This document shows positions 24,287 through 34,081 of a stretch of 64,000 nt of DNA, in pieces; positions within the stretch are counted from its first letter, which is position 1, and each line of letters begins with the position of its first letter. Origin of the DNA: Larkinella terrae (GTDB lineage: Bacteria > Bacteroidota > Bacteroidia > Cytophagales > Spirosomataceae); assembly GCF_009668025.1 (NCBI RefSeq), contig NZ_WJXZ01000015.1, positions 124,001 to 188,000 of the forward strand. Reading direction: 5' to 3'. A program made the translations under genes and the position numbers. The notes under the pieces are model-generated. The model saw nothing but the letters and a program-made list of their open reading frames with translations, had not been told where the DNA came from and did no database searches.

Positions 24287-25397
24287 TACAGTGATGAGCG
24301 TGAAAACCTATTTAATTCCGCGGTCGATCGCCGAACGGGTGCTGGTCGTTGGGCCGCAGCACCAGAATTACCAGGGCGGAATTGGCTACCTGATCCATAT
24401 CTATTCGCAGTATTTTGAGGCATTCAAGTTTGTCACAACCCACAAGCTAGTGCGCAGCAAAACCGCCCTGATTCTGTATTTTCTGCGGCAATATTCCGAG
24501 TTTGTCGGCAAGCTGAGCAAAGACTCCAAAATCCGGATTGTCCATATTCACGGCTCTTCCTACGGTAGTTTTTACCGGAAACTGGTGCTGTTTCTCACCA
24601 GCAAATACCTGTTTGGTCAGAAGGTAATTTACCACATGAACGGTTCGGAGTTTGCTACTTTTTACCAGGAAAGCAACCCGGTTCGCCGGAAACTGATCCG
24701 GTTTATGGTAGAGAATGTGGATGTCGTTCTGTGTCTGTCGAAGTCCTGGGAACGGTTTTTCAAGCAGAATTTTCACGCAAAACGCGTTGAAATCCTGTAT
24801 AATATCGTCGATCACCGGCATGTTCCGAAGAAAGTCTGGCAGAAAAAACCGGGTGAAGTCCTGAAGGTCCTTTTTCTGGGCGCCATCGGCCCCCGGAAAG
24901 GGGTTTTTGATCTGCTGGACGTGATTTCCCAAAACCGTTCCCTCTTTCAGGGGCAACTTCAGCTGATTATCGGTGGCAACGGCGAAACCGAGCAATTGGA
25001 AAACTACATACGGGAGCATCAGCTGGAGCAAATCGTGGCTTTCGAAGGCTGGGTGGTCGGTCAGCATAAAGCGCGATTACTCACGGATTGTCACCTTTTT
25101 GTCCTTCCCTCCTACAGCGAAGGCGTGCCATTTGCCATTCTGGAAGCCATGAGTTACGGCCTTCCGATTTTATCGACTCCGGTTGGCGGCACGGCCGAAG
25201 TGGTTCGGGAAGGCGAAAACGGTTTTCTGGTTCAACCGGGCGACAAAGCCGCCCTGTTTCATTACCTCAAAAAATTTCTGAACGAACCCGCGCTCCTGGA
25301 ACGAATGGGGCGCGAATCCGGTCGCATTTGCCGAAGCTACCGGCCCGAAACCGTTCTTCCTCAGCTACTTCGCATTTACGAATCTATTCTAAATTGA
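24273..25397 (+). CDS. Family 4 glycosyltransferase
   Basis: A 374-residue GT-B enzyme. The N-terminal half contains HQNYQGGIGYLIHIYS and HIHGSSYGSFYRK. The C-terminal half has VLFLGAIGPRKGVFDLLD and the donor-site motif EGVPFAILEAMSYGLPILSTP. An internal ATG at 24294 would avoid the overlap with the previous gene and is an alternative start. The last codon is followed one base later by the acyltransferase gene, so the cluster is tightly packed here. Donor and acceptor are unknown. Confidence 0.88.
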   Translation: MKLTDTVMSVKTYLIPRSIAERVLVVGPQHQNYQGGIGYLIHIYSQYFEAFKFVTTHKLVRSKTALILYFLRQYSEFVGKLSKDSKIRIVHIHGSSYGSFYRKLVLFLTSKYLFGQKVIYHMNGSEFATFYQESNPVRRKLIRFMVENVDVVLCLSKSWERFFKQNFHAKRVEILYNIVDHRHVPKKVWQKKPGEVLKVLFLGAIGPRKGVFDLLDVISQNRSLFQGQLQLIIGGNGETEQLENYIREHQLEQIVAFEGWVVGQHKARLLTDCHLFVLPSYSEGVPFAILEAMSYGLPILSTPVGGTAEVVREGENGFLVQPGDKAALFHYLKKFLNEPALLERMGRESGRICRSYRPETVLPQLLRIYESILN

Positions 25398-25398
25398 C

Positions 25399-26547
25399 AT
25401 GTCGACTTCAAACAACCTAAGCAAAACCGCATCTTCTTACCTGCTTCCGTTGGATGGAGTCCGGACGGTTGCGCTCCTGATGGTGGTGGCAAGCCATTTT
25501 GGCCTGGGCCACATCATTCCGGGCGGGGTTGGGCTTAATTCCTTCTTTTTCATCAGCGGTTTTTTGATTACCCGGCTTTTGATTGCCGAACATAACCGAA
25601 CGGGTACCATCAACCTGAAAAACTTTTACATCCGGCGGTTTTTGCGGCTTTATCCGGCGCTTCTGTTCATGCTCCTGGTGTCGGTGGTCTTCATCTGGGC
25701 CATTGGCTGCACCATTCACCCGCAGGAAATCCTGTCGAGTTTGTTCTATTACCGCAATTATTTCATGATTTACATGCGGCCCATCCAGAATCTGGACTGT
25801 ACGCTCCTGCTCGATATCCAGTGGTCGCTGGCAATTGAAGAGCATTTTTACATTGTTTTCCCGCTTTTGTTTGTGTTGCTTTTCCGGTTTCGTACCCTTT
25901 TTCTCATTGTCCTGACCGGGGGAATCGTCGGAATACTGGCCTGGCGTCTGTACCTGATGATGACCTACGGTCCTACCGAACTCACTATCTACACCATTTA
26001 TCACCTCACGGAAACCCGGGCCGATGCCATCATGTATGGCTGCCTGGTTGGGCTGCTGGTCCACGGACCGGCAGCCTCTACGTTCATCCGGAAGGTGAAT
26101 CATCCGGTGAGCATCACGATTGCTATTGCGCTCATGATCATCAGTTTAGTGTATCGCGACCAGGCTTTTCGGGAAACGTTCCGGTATTCGTTCCAGGGAA
26201 TTGGTTTTTCCATTCTAATCCCGGTTCTGCTCTACAATCCGCACCTGGACCGACTCCGGCAGTTGAGCAGCACGCCCTGGTTGCTGACCGTCGCCCAGTT
26301 GAGTTATTCGATTTATTTATTTCACTGGATCGGTATCAGCATTGCGCGCTACATTACCGGTTCCGAACAGATTACGTTTCAATACCTGATGATCGCTATT
26401 CCTTCCGGCCTGACACTGAGCCTGATAAGCTATTACGGTATTGAAAAACGCATCCTGAAATTCCGGAAACAGTACGGTGCCAATCTGAAACCGGATACCG
26501 CCACTACTCCGCAACCAACTTTAAACTCACAGCCGATCAGTGGATAA
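25399..26547 (+). CDS. OafA-type acyltransferase 3 membrane protein
   Basis: A 382-residue integral membrane acyltransferase of the acyltransferase-3 family, which moves acetyl or other acyl groups onto exported sugars. The first segment LDGVRTVALLMVVASHFGLG holds the conserved Arg-x10-His pair. About ten membrane helices follow. It has no C-terminal SGNH domain. It is one of two independent membrane O-acylation systems in this locus, the other being the MBOAT gene that follows. Confidence 0.88.
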   Translation: MSTSNNLSKTASSYLLPLDGVRTVALLMVVASHFGLGHIIPGGVGLNSFFFISGFLITRLLIAEHNRTGTINLKNFYIRRFLRLYPALLFMLLVSVVFIWAIGCTIHPQEILSSLFYYRNYFMIYMRPIQNLDCTLLLDIQWSLAIEEHFYIVFPLLFVLLFRFRTLFLIVLTGGIVGILAWRLYLMMTYGPTELTIYTIYHLTETRADAIMYGCLVGLLVHGPAASTFIRKVNHPVSITIAIALMIISLVYRDQAFRETFRYSFQGIGFSILIPVLLYNPHLDRLRQLSSTPWLLTVAQLSYSIYLFHWIGISIARYITGSEQITFQYLMIAIPSGLTLSLISYYGIEKRILKFRKQYGANLKPDTATTPQPTLNSQPISG

Positions 26548-26571
26548 CATCGACTTCATCAACAATACGCT

Positions 26572-27948
26572 ATGCTGTTCAATTCGATTCAATTTCTGAT
26601 CTTTTTCCCCGTCGTAACAACGCTCTATTTTGCGTTGCCGCAGCGGTTTCGCTGGGTATTGTTGCTGGTGGCCAGTTGCTACTTCTACATGGCTTTTATT
26701 CCGGTCTACATCCTGATCCTGCTTTTTACCATTCTGATCGATTATTTCGCCGGTATTCTGATCGAACAAAGTGTCGGAAAACGCCGGAAGCAACTGCTGG
26801 CCGTCAGCATTGTGGCCAACGTGGGCGTCTTGGCGGTCTTTAAATATTACAATTTTTTTATTGGCGACATCAATGCCGTACTGGGGCTTACGGGCGCGAG
26901 TCAACTGTCTTACTGGAATCTCATTTTACCGATTGGCCTGTCGTTTCACACCTTCCAGGCCATGAGTTACACCATCGAAGTTTACCGTGGCAACTACCCC
27001 GCCGAGCGGCATTTAGGGTATTACGCCCTCTATGTTCTGTATTATCCGCAACTGGTGGCCGGCCCCATCGAGCGTCCGCAGAACGTGATTCATCAATTTA
27101 AGACTAAGCATGAATTTGATTACCAGCGGGTTGTCGACGGGCTAAAATTGATGGCGTACGGTTTTTTCAAAAAAATTGTGATTGCCGACAACCTGGCGGC
27201 TTACGTCGATTCGTACTACGCGGGCATTCACACCGGAGCCGGACTGGAAATTAATTCGCTGGTGGCGGTTGCGCTTTTCCCGATTCAGATCTATTGTGAT
27301 TTTTCGGGCTACTCCGATATTGCGTTGGGCGCGTCCCGGGTAATGGGAATTGAATTGATGAAAAATTTCAATTTTCCCCTCTTCTCGCATTCCGTCACCG
27401 AGTACTGGCGACGCTGGCACCTTTCCCTTTCCACCTGGTTCCGGGATTATCTCTACTTCTCGCTGGGCGGTAATAAAAAACACCGGTACCGGAACGTGAT
27501 GATTGTCTTCCTGACCTCCGGTTTGTGGCATGGTGCCAACTGGACATACGTGATCTGGGGAGCCATTCACGGTTGTTTCCAGATTCTGGAAGACCTCCTC
27601 AATCTCCGCCAAAACAAAGGGTTCATCCCATTTTTAGGCACCACGATCGTGATCAGCCTGGCTTTTATCTTTTTCCGCTCAACGGATCTCAGCATGGCTT
27701 TTCAAGTGTTTGCCAACATGGTTTCCCCCCATTTCGACTGGCACAACCCGCTCCTTTCCAAAAAGATCATGCTGGTTACGGCCCTGTTTCTGGCGGGTGA
27801 ATATTGGCTCAGCCAGCGCGACTATCTACCGGCCCTGAACGGACTTCGCAAACCGCTTCGGTACGGCCTGTACTACGCCCTCATTTTGGCGGTAATTTTT
27901 CTGGGAAGGTTCGGAACCGGCAATCAGTTTATCTATTTTCAATTCTAA
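26572..27948 (+). CDS. MBOAT O-acyltransferase (AlgI/DltB family)
   Basis: A 458-residue multi-pass membrane protein of the MBOAT family. Typical motifs are GLSFHTFQAMSYTIEVY, LYYPQLVAGPIERP, FCDFSG-type YCDFSGYSDIALG, WRRWHLSLSTWFRDYLY and GLWHGANWTYVIWG, the last with the catalytic His. AlgI transfers acetyl to alginate with AlgJ/AlgX partners; here the partner is probably the SGNH protein encoded six bases downstream. The role inferred is polymer O-acetylation in the periplasm. Confidence 0.92.
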   Translation: MLFNSIQFLIFFPVVTTLYFALPQRFRWVLLLVASCYFYMAFIPVYILILLFTILIDYFAGILIEQSVGKRRKQLLAVSIVANVGVLAVFKYYNFFIGDINAVLGLTGASQLSYWNLILPIGLSFHTFQAMSYTIEVYRGNYPAERHLGYYALYVLYYPQLVAGPIERPQNVIHQFKTKHEFDYQRVVDGLKLMAYGFFKKIVIADNLAAYVDSYYAGIHTGAGLEINSLVAVALFPIQIYCDFSGYSDIALGASRVMGIELMKNFNFPLFSHSVTEYWRRWHLSLSTWFRDYLYFSLGGNKKHRYRNVMIVFLTSGLWHGANWTYVIWGAIHGCFQILEDLLNLRQNKGFIPFLGTTIVISLAFIFFRSTDLSMAFQVFANMVSPHFDWHNPLLSKKIMLVTALFLAGEYWLSQRDYLPALNGLRKPLRYGLYYALILAVIFLGRFGTGNQFIYFQF

Positions 27949-27954
27949 CAAACG

Positions 27955-28899
27955 ATGAAACGATTTATTGGCAAGCTCGTTTTCCATGGCGCAATCTGTC
28001 TGATAATTACCGTTTTTTTAGTATACGGTGGCTACATCAGAGAAACCGGCACCAAGGTCCCTGACTTCAGTGAAATACCAACTAATTTCATCTCGAATTC
28101 GGTCTGTTTTAATTCAAAACTGGATCATCTTAAATCCAATGCTGAATTAAAAAATACAAATTGCATTATACTGGGTTCTTCTATTTCACTGAACAATGTA
28201 GATGCAGAATTATTAAGTCAAAAAAACCGCCTGTCAACTTACAATTTATCTTCCTGGGGGTTGAAACCGTATCAGGCATTTCAGTTTTTGAAAAGCATGG
28301 AAGATAAAATTTCACCAAGTTATTTAATTGTAACCTTCAATAATGCCGACTTTGGGCGCGACGACAAAGAGATAAAATACAGTACGATCTATAATTATTT
28401 GTTCAACAACTCATTGCTAACCCGGATCGAGAGTTTTATGGCGCATTTCAACATCCGGGATTTCATGTCCGACTGGGCCATGCGGTCGAATTTTGCAAAA
28501 CGCGATAATGTCTACCAATCCCTCCGTTTCGACTCCCACGGCAGTATTCTGCTGAATTCAAATAATTTCCAGTATTCACCTGGTATTCAACCACTAACAT
28601 ATCGGGACACAACCGGTTACCTGGCTTTCCAGACCGGTATAGACTCCATTGCCAGCTTTTGTAAAAAACGGCAGATCAGGCTATTGCTGGTCCATAGTCC
28701 CTGGAAACGTGATGTGCTCTCACCCGAAAAAAACAGTCAGATTCATTCGATTAGTACCCGAATGAAAAACCGCTATAGAAATTCTTTTCTGGACTTATCA
28801 AACCTCTCTATTTCTGATCACCTCTACGTTGATGGCGGGCACCTTTACAAAAAAGGGGCGGCAATCGTTACAAGCGAAATAAGTCATCACATTAATTAA
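27955..28899 (+). CDS. Membrane-anchored SGNH-like protein, MBOAT partner
   Basis: A 314-residue protein with one N-terminal membrane anchor (about residues 8-25) and an exported domain. An SGNH-hydrolase-like fold is suggested by IILGSSISLNN (GSS at 74-76, nucleophile Ser) and YVDGGHLYKKG (Asp293 and His296, catalytic dyad positions), as in AlgJ/AlgX/DltD-type acetylation partners. It begins six bases after the MBOAT gene. The gene is distinctly AT-rich compared with the MBOAT gene. I infer that it takes acetyl from the MBOAT channel to the polymer; overall similarity to named families is weak. Confidence 0.7.
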   Translation: MKRFIGKLVFHGAICLIITVFLVYGGYIRETGTKVPDFSEIPTNFISNSVCFNSKLDHLKSNAELKNTNCIILGSSISLNNVDAELLSQKNRLSTYNLSSWGLKPYQAFQFLKSMEDKISPSYLIVTFNNADFGRDDKEIKYSTIYNYLFNNSLLTRIESFMAHFNIRDFMSDWAMRSNFAKRDNVYQSLRFDSHGSILLNSNNFQYSPGIQPLTYRDTTGYLAFQTGIDSIASFCKKRQIRLLLVHSPWKRDVLSPEKNSQIHSISTRMKNRYRNSFLDLSNLSISDHLYVDGGHLYKKGAAIVTSEISHHIN

Positions 28900-29062
28900 G
28901 CGTGAGTTATTTTATATAAAAAAACGAAGTAGACAGGTGATAAAATTCTAATTATTTTAAATAAAAAATACAATTTCAGCTATGAATAAATATTTATCAA
29001 TAAAAATTACAGTTCCATAGTATGGTATAATATTTGTTTACGCATAACCAAATACACCACCG

Positions 29063-29070
29063 TAATTTTG
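29063..29070 (+). promoter_or_regulatory. -7 promoter element before the wzi-like gene
   Basis: TAATTTTG matches TAnnTTTG about 70 nt before the ATG at 29140, inside a 240-base AT-rich gap that separates the two halves of the polysaccharide locus. The nearest TTTG (29033-29036) is 26 nt upstream, longer than ideal. Suggests an internal promoter. Confidence 0.35.
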
Positions 29071-29139
29071 ACTTGAGCGTTTTTAATTCCTTTTATTAAT
29101 CCTCTGTCTTACCATTCACACATTGTAAATTAAAGCGAT

Positions 29140-30675
29140 ATGAAGTTAAACTTTACATTGCTATCAGTATGTCTTATTTGTCTGATAACTCCGGGTTTTT
29201 CTCAACGAAACGCCAGTACTGTTGGTAAACCACTCACCTATTATGCGGAGCTTGGTGCCCTGGTAAGCGATAGCAAACAGACGCCTTTCTGGCTCCGGGC
29301 CAACCAGAATGGCATAGTCCCGAACGTGAATCCAATGGGTACGATACGGCTGGGAATTTCCGCCGACTACGCCCGCCCGGTTTTCAAAGATGGCCGTACC
29401 CGATCGAAACTTTTTGACTGGGGCTATGGCCTGGATGTGGTCGAAAACAACGGCAAAACCAGCCAGTTTCTGCTTCCCGAAGCGTACGTAAAAGGCCGCT
29501 TCAGCTTTATCGAATTATACGCGGGACGCCGACGCGGGTTGGTCGGCCTGGTTGATTCCAACCTGACTTCGGGGGCCTACAGCTGGTCGGGAAATGCGCT
29601 GCCGCTGCCGACCGTTCAGATCGGTACGCCGGGCTACGTCTCCCTCGGTTTTCTTAAAAACATGATTTCGTTCCGGAGCTTTTACAACCACGGCTGGTTT
29701 GAAAACAGCGATAAAAAAATCACCCATTCCTATCTCCATCAGAAGGTTCTGTACGTTCGGCTCGGCAAACCGTCCTGGAAAGTGAAGCTCTACGGCGGTT
29801 TTAACCACCAGGTTCAATGGGGCGGAGTTGCCAACAATGTTGACAATGGTTTGACGAAAAACGGCGTTTTGCCGCAAAGCTGGCAGAGTTACCTCTTTAT
29901 GGTAACCGGTTACCGGCATCCCAATAAAAAAGACACAACGCTCTCGGGTTTCGAAAACAACCGGATTGGGAACCACCTGGGCTCGATTGACATGGGAATG
30001 ACCATCGATCTGGGTGATTTCAACCTGTACGGATACCGCCAGAATCTGTACGACGATGGCTCGCTGTTCCGGATGACCAACATCCGCGACGGATTGAACG
30101 GGGTTCGTTTGCAGAATAACCGCGTGACGACGAATACGTTTTCGATTCGGGAATTTCTGGTCGAGTACCTGTACACCAAAAGCCAGGGCGGGGCGGTGGT
30201 GGGCGTCGTGCCCGGTTTACTCGGAAAGGATAATTATTTCAATAACTCCCAGTACGTCGATGGCTGGATCTATAAAAACCGCGCCATTGGAACGCCCTTC
30301 CTGACGCCCGGCACCGAAGTCCGGCCCGGTTTGCCAACCGGCGCCATTGCCAACAACCGGGTTTCAATGCTGCACGTCGGTATTTCGGGTCGGTTGGCCA
30401 ACGTGCAGTGGACGACGAAGGTATCGTACAGCGACAACTTCGGAACGTACGACGCGCCTTTCCCGGATCATACCACCCAATTATCGGCCCTCCTGAATGT
30501 GTCGGCCCCGATCAAACTGCCGGGGATCGGACCGATGAGCCTGAACACCTCGCTGGCTCTTGACCGGGGGCATCTGTTCACCAACTCAACGGGGGTATAC
30601 GTCGGCCTGCGGAAATCCTTCTCAAGCCCGGTTCGTACCGTAGCGGCTCTGGAGCCCAAAAAACAAACTAAGTAA
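29140..30675 (+). CDS. Wzi-like capsule assembly outer-membrane protein
   Basis: A 511-residue protein with a signal peptide (MKLNFTLLSVCLICLITPGFSQ) and a sequence of alternating amphipathic strands typical of outer-membrane beta-barrels. It resembles the capsule assembly Wzi family: TPFWLRANQNGIVP near the start, YAGRRRGLVGLVDSNLTSGAYSWSG in two parts, and NRVSMLHVGISG near the end. E. coli Wzi binds capsule at the cell surface; the same role is inferred. It opens the second half of the locus after an AT-rich gap. Confidence 0.82.
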   Translation: MKLNFTLLSVCLICLITPGFSQRNASTVGKPLTYYAELGALVSDSKQTPFWLRANQNGIVPNVNPMGTIRLGISADYARPVFKDGRTRSKLFDWGYGLDVVENNGKTSQFLLPEAYVKGRFSFIELYAGRRRGLVGLVDSNLTSGAYSWSGNALPLPTVQIGTPGYVSLGFLKNMISFRSFYNHGWFENSDKKITHSYLHQKVLYVRLGKPSWKVKLYGGFNHQVQWGGVANNVDNGLTKNGVLPQSWQSYLFMVTGYRHPNKKDTTLSGFENNRIGNHLGSIDMGMTIDLGDFNLYGYRQNLYDDGSLFRMTNIRDGLNGVRLQNNRVTTNTFSIREFLVEYLYTKSQGGAVVGVVPGLLGKDNYFNNSQYVDGWIYKNRAIGTPFLTPGTEVRPGLPTGAIANNRVSMLHVGISGRLANVQWTTKVSYSDNFGTYDAPFPDHTTQLSALLNVSAPIKLPGIGPMSLNTSLALDRGHLFTNSTGVYVGLRKSFSSPVRTVAALEPKKQTK

Positions 30676-30744
30676 TCAACGAAAAAGCAAACAGACCGAA
30701 CGTCTGGAACGGCCCGGCTTTGATTGGGAGTGAAGTACTACGCT

Positions 30745-32703
30745 ATGAAAATCGATAATCACTACAGCTGGTTCTATTACCGAATGCGGACAATGTCGGT
30801 GCCGGAGGTTCTGTTTCGGGTGCAACAGTATGCGCAGAAACAGGTCGATAAGCAGCGCACCGGCTGGCAAACCTCCGCCAGTGTCGCGTCGTTACCGAAA
30901 GCCCTTTTTCCGGTCGCATCGGTCAGCGTACCGAACTGGTGTATGATTCAGAACATTTTTGAACACCGGCTCGACTTCAGTCAGCCCATCGACTGGCACC
31001 TCGATCTGGAAAGCCGGAAGCGGTTTCCGTTGACGTACTCCAAAACCATCGACATCCGGACGGGCGAGTTTGGCAGCGCCAAATACGTCTGGGAAGTAAA
31101 CCGCCTGCTTTTTTTGCCCACGCTGGCCCTGCAGTACCGCGCTACCCGGAACCCCGATTACCTCCACCGGTTTGTCGCGATTGTTCAGTCGTGGGTAACT
31201 GAAAATCCGTACCTGCAGGGTGTCAACTGGTACAGCAATATTGAAGTCAACATTCGGTTGCTCAACTGGTTTGTCTGCTGGAACATTCTGGATGCGTCGG
31301 CGCTGGCCGAAACCGATTCCGCCTTCCGCCAGTTCGTCTTTTCGACCTGGTTACCAACTGTTTACCAGCATTGCGTCTATAGCCACGCGAACCCGTCGTA
31401 TCACTCTTCGGCAAACAATCACCTGATTGCCGAGTATGCGGGGCTTTTCGTGGCCAGTTCGTTCTGGAAATTTCCGGAATCGGCCGGCTGGAACCAATAC
31501 GCCAGAGCCGGACTCGAATGTGAAATTCAGCAGCAACATAGCGCCCTGGGAGTCAACCGGGAAGAGTCATCTGAATACATTCAGTTTGTGACGGATTTTT
31601 TCCTGATTGCCTACGTGACCGCCCTGAAAACGGAGCAGCCATTTTCGGCCGCTTTCAGCCGCCAGTTGCAGAGTATTTTCTCGTACATCGCTCATCTGCT
31701 GGACCAGAACGGAAATATCCCGCAGTATGGTGATGACGATAACGGCCGGGTGCTGTTTCTGGAAGATCGAAAACCGTTCAACAATTTCCGCTCGCTGCTC
31801 ACCTCGGCGGCCGTTCTGTTCGAAGTGCCGCTTTACAAGCAGCATTCGCAGGGGTATGATTTGAAGAATCAGATTTTTTTCGGCGCCGAAGGCCGACAAC
31901 GATTCGATGCCATCCGCCCGATCCGGGTGAATCTGGAAAGTCGTTTTTTTGCGAAAGAGGGCCACTTTATCCTGCGTAAAAAAGAATCGTCCGGCAACGA
32001 GATTTACCTGCATTTCGACGCTGCTCCCCTGGGCTATTTGTCCATTGCGGCACACGGTCACGCCGACGCGCTATCGTTCATCATGCACCTCGACGGACAT
32101 CCTTTCTTTGTCGATTCAGGAACATATACCTACCACACCGATTCAGCCTGGCGTCGGTATTTTGTCAGCACGCGGGCGCACAATACCGTCTGCATCGACG
32201 GCCAGAATCAGGCGTTTCAGGCCGGGGATCTGCTCTGGCTGGAACATTACCAGACGGTTGTCAAAAAAGCTCAGAACACGCAGGATGTCGATGAAGTTGT
32301 CGCCACCCATACCGGCTACGAGCGGCTGGGGTGCGAACACGAAAGAGGCATCCGGTTTCTGAAAAAACAGGAACAGATCATCATCACCGACCAACTCACT
32401 AACCGGCAGCGAAAAAACCGCCTGGTCGAAGTGCTGTTCCATCTGTCGCCCGCGATTCAGATTGTCAAAGTGAGTTTAAACCAGTTCCACCTCACCCACC
32501 CTGCCCTCAAGCGCTCGGTTTTGCTCACGATCGATCCGGCCCTGCAGGTCAGCGAGGTGCGCGGGCAAACAGAGCCGGTCAAGCTCGGCTGGTATTCCAG
32601 CCGGTTTTATCACAAAGAGCCCACGACGACGATTAGTGGTCGCTTAACGCTGGCGGGAAAAACCGCCATTAACCTGCATCATCAACTATGTATTCAATCT
32701 TAA
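30745..32703 (+). CDS. Heparinase II/III-family polysaccharide lyase (alginate-lyase-like)
   Basis: A 652-residue protein from the ATG at 30745; an upstream TTG (30724) is less likely. The N-terminal alpha/alpha-toroid (to about residue 390) contains NPSYHSSANNHLIAEYAGLF. The C-terminal beta-sandwich of the heparinase II/III family has AAHGHADALSFIMHLDGHP, DSGTYTYHTD and STRAHNTVCIDG, which carry the expected catalytic Tyr/His residues. It cleaves uronic-acid-containing polymers by beta-elimination. Beside an AlgD-like gene it may trim or turn over the polymer made here. I see no clear signal peptide, so its location is uncertain. Confidence 0.87.
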   Translation: MKIDNHYSWFYYRMRTMSVPEVLFRVQQYAQKQVDKQRTGWQTSASVASLPKALFPVASVSVPNWCMIQNIFEHRLDFSQPIDWHLDLESRKRFPLTYSKTIDIRTGEFGSAKYVWEVNRLLFLPTLALQYRATRNPDYLHRFVAIVQSWVTENPYLQGVNWYSNIEVNIRLLNWFVCWNILDASALAETDSAFRQFVFSTWLPTVYQHCVYSHANPSYHSSANNHLIAEYAGLFVASSFWKFPESAGWNQYARAGLECEIQQQHSALGVNREESSEYIQFVTDFFLIAYVTALKTEQPFSAAFSRQLQSIFSYIAHLLDQNGNIPQYGDDDNGRVLFLEDRKPFNNFRSLLTSAAVLFEVPLYKQHSQGYDLKNQIFFGAEGRQRFDAIRPIRVNLESRFFAKEGHFILRKKESSGNEIYLHFDAAPLGYLSIAAHGHADALSFIMHLDGHPFFVDSGTYTYHTDSAWRRYFVSTRAHNTVCIDGQNQAFQAGDLLWLEHYQTVVKKAQNTQDVDEVVATHTGYERLGCEHERGIRFLKKQEQIIITDQLTNRQRKNRLVEVLFHLSPAIQIVKVSLNQFHLTHPALKRSVLLTIDPALQVSEVRGQTEPVKLGWYSSRFYHKEPTTTISGRLTLAGKTAINLHHQLCIQS

Positions 32704-32716
32704 ATCTACCAATACT

Positions 32717-34069
32717 ATGAATATCAGCATTTTCGGCTTGGGGTATGTGGGCTGCGTCAGTTTGGGCTGTCTGGCGAAAAATGGGCACACGGTAGTGGGT
32801 GTAGACATCAATACGACCAAGGTCAATCAGATTAACAGCGGCCGGGCGACCATCGTCGAAAAAGACATTGACACCATTATTGCCGAACAATTTGAGCAGG
32901 GACGCATTCGGGCGAGTTCGAGTTATTACATGGCCGTGATGGAAACCGATCTGTCCATCATTGCCGTCGGAACGCCGTCGACCGAAAAAGGTCACCTGAA
33001 CCTAAGCTACCTTTTCAGCCTGGCCGACCGGATCGGCAATGTGCTGCAGGAAAAAGATTCGTTCCACGTACTGGCCATCCGTTCGACGGTGATGCCGGGC
33101 ACCTGCGAACAGATTGCCGCCCGCATTGAGTCTAAAACCGGTAAAGTCCGGAACGTCGATTTTGCCGTGGTCAGTAATCCCGAATTTCTGCGGGAAGGTA
33201 CCGCCGTCCACGACTACTACAATCCGCCATTGACTATCATCGGCACCGAGTCGGAAAAAGCCGAAGCCATTCTCCGAAGCATTTACGAAGAATTACCGGG
33301 CCAGATCGTGGTGACATCCACCAAAACGGCGGAGATCATGAAGTTCGTGAACAACACGTTTCACGCCATGAAAATCTCGTTCGCCAACGAAGTGGGCAAT
33401 ATTTGCTCGTCGCTGAGCATTGATTCGCATCAGGTTATGAATATTCTCTGCCAGGATACGCAGCTGAACATTTCGGATTATTACCTGAAACCGGGTTTTG
33501 CCTACGGCGGTTCGTGTTTACCCAAAGACCTGAAGGGGCTTCAGATGCTCGCGCACGACCTGTACCTGCAGGTGCCGCTGATCAACAGCATCAACCAGAC
33601 TAACGAAATCCAGAAACAACGGGCCATTGCCCTGCTGATGAAATACAGCCACCGCAAGATCGGTTTTCTGGGCATCGGTTTTAAAGCCGGTACGGACGAT
33701 CTCCGCAACAGCCCGGCGGTCGAGCTGGTGGAGTCGCTGATGGGCCGCGGATTTGCGGTAAAAGTCTACGACCGGAATATTCAGATTTCCAAATTAACCG
33801 GCGCCAACAAGGAGTTTATCGACCAGCGGATTCCGCACCTGGCCCAGTGCATGGCCGAGGAAGGGCGCGAATTGCTCGACTGGAGCGATGTGCTGGTCAT
33901 CTGTACTAAGGAAAATGAGTTTACGACGCTTATGAGTAGTGCGTATGGCAAAACCGTCATCGACCTGGTCAACCTGCCTTTCGACAATCATTCCAGCAAT
34001 CAGTATTTCGGAATCAACTGGTCGTCAGGCGCGGAAGCGTCCCGGGCGCCGGTGCTGTCCTACAGCTAA
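32717..34069 (+). CDS. Nucleotide-sugar 6-dehydrogenase, GDP-mannose dehydrogenase (AlgD)-like
   Basis: Oxidises a nucleotide hexose to the uronic acid with two NAD+; 450 residues. The Rossmann start ISIFGLGYVGCVSLGCLAKNG, the catalytic-Cys motif GFAYGGSCLPKDLKGL and C-terminal FKAGTDDLRNSPAVELVE are clear. GSCLPKD, ICQDTQLNISDYYLKPGF and TGANKEFIDQRIPHL match GDP-mannose dehydrogenase AlgD better than UDP-glucose dehydrogenase (usually GSCFPKD). I therefore favour GDP-mannuronate as product, though UDP-sugars cannot be excluded. It sits 13 bases after the lyase gene. Confidence 0.85.
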   Translation: MNISIFGLGYVGCVSLGCLAKNGHTVVGVDINTTKVNQINSGRATIVEKDIDTIIAEQFEQGRIRASSSYYMAVMETDLSIIAVGTPSTEKGHLNLSYLFSLADRIGNVLQEKDSFHVLAIRSTVMPGTCEQIAARIESKTGKVRNVDFAVVSNPEFLREGTAVHDYYNPPLTIIGTESEKAEAILRSIYEELPGQIVVTSTKTAEIMKFVNNTFHAMKISFANEVGNICSSLSIDSHQVMNILCQDTQLNISDYYLKPGFAYGGSCLPKDLKGLQMLAHDLYLQVPLINSINQTNEIQKQRAIALLMKYSHRKIGFLGIGFKAGTDDLRNSPAVELVESLMGRGFAVKVYDRNIQISKLTGANKEFIDQRIPHLAQCMAEEGRELLDWSDVLVICTKENEFTTLMSSAYGKTVIDLVNLPFDNHSSNQYFGINWSSGAEASRAPVLSYS

Positions 34070-34081
34070 CGAACCGTTCGC

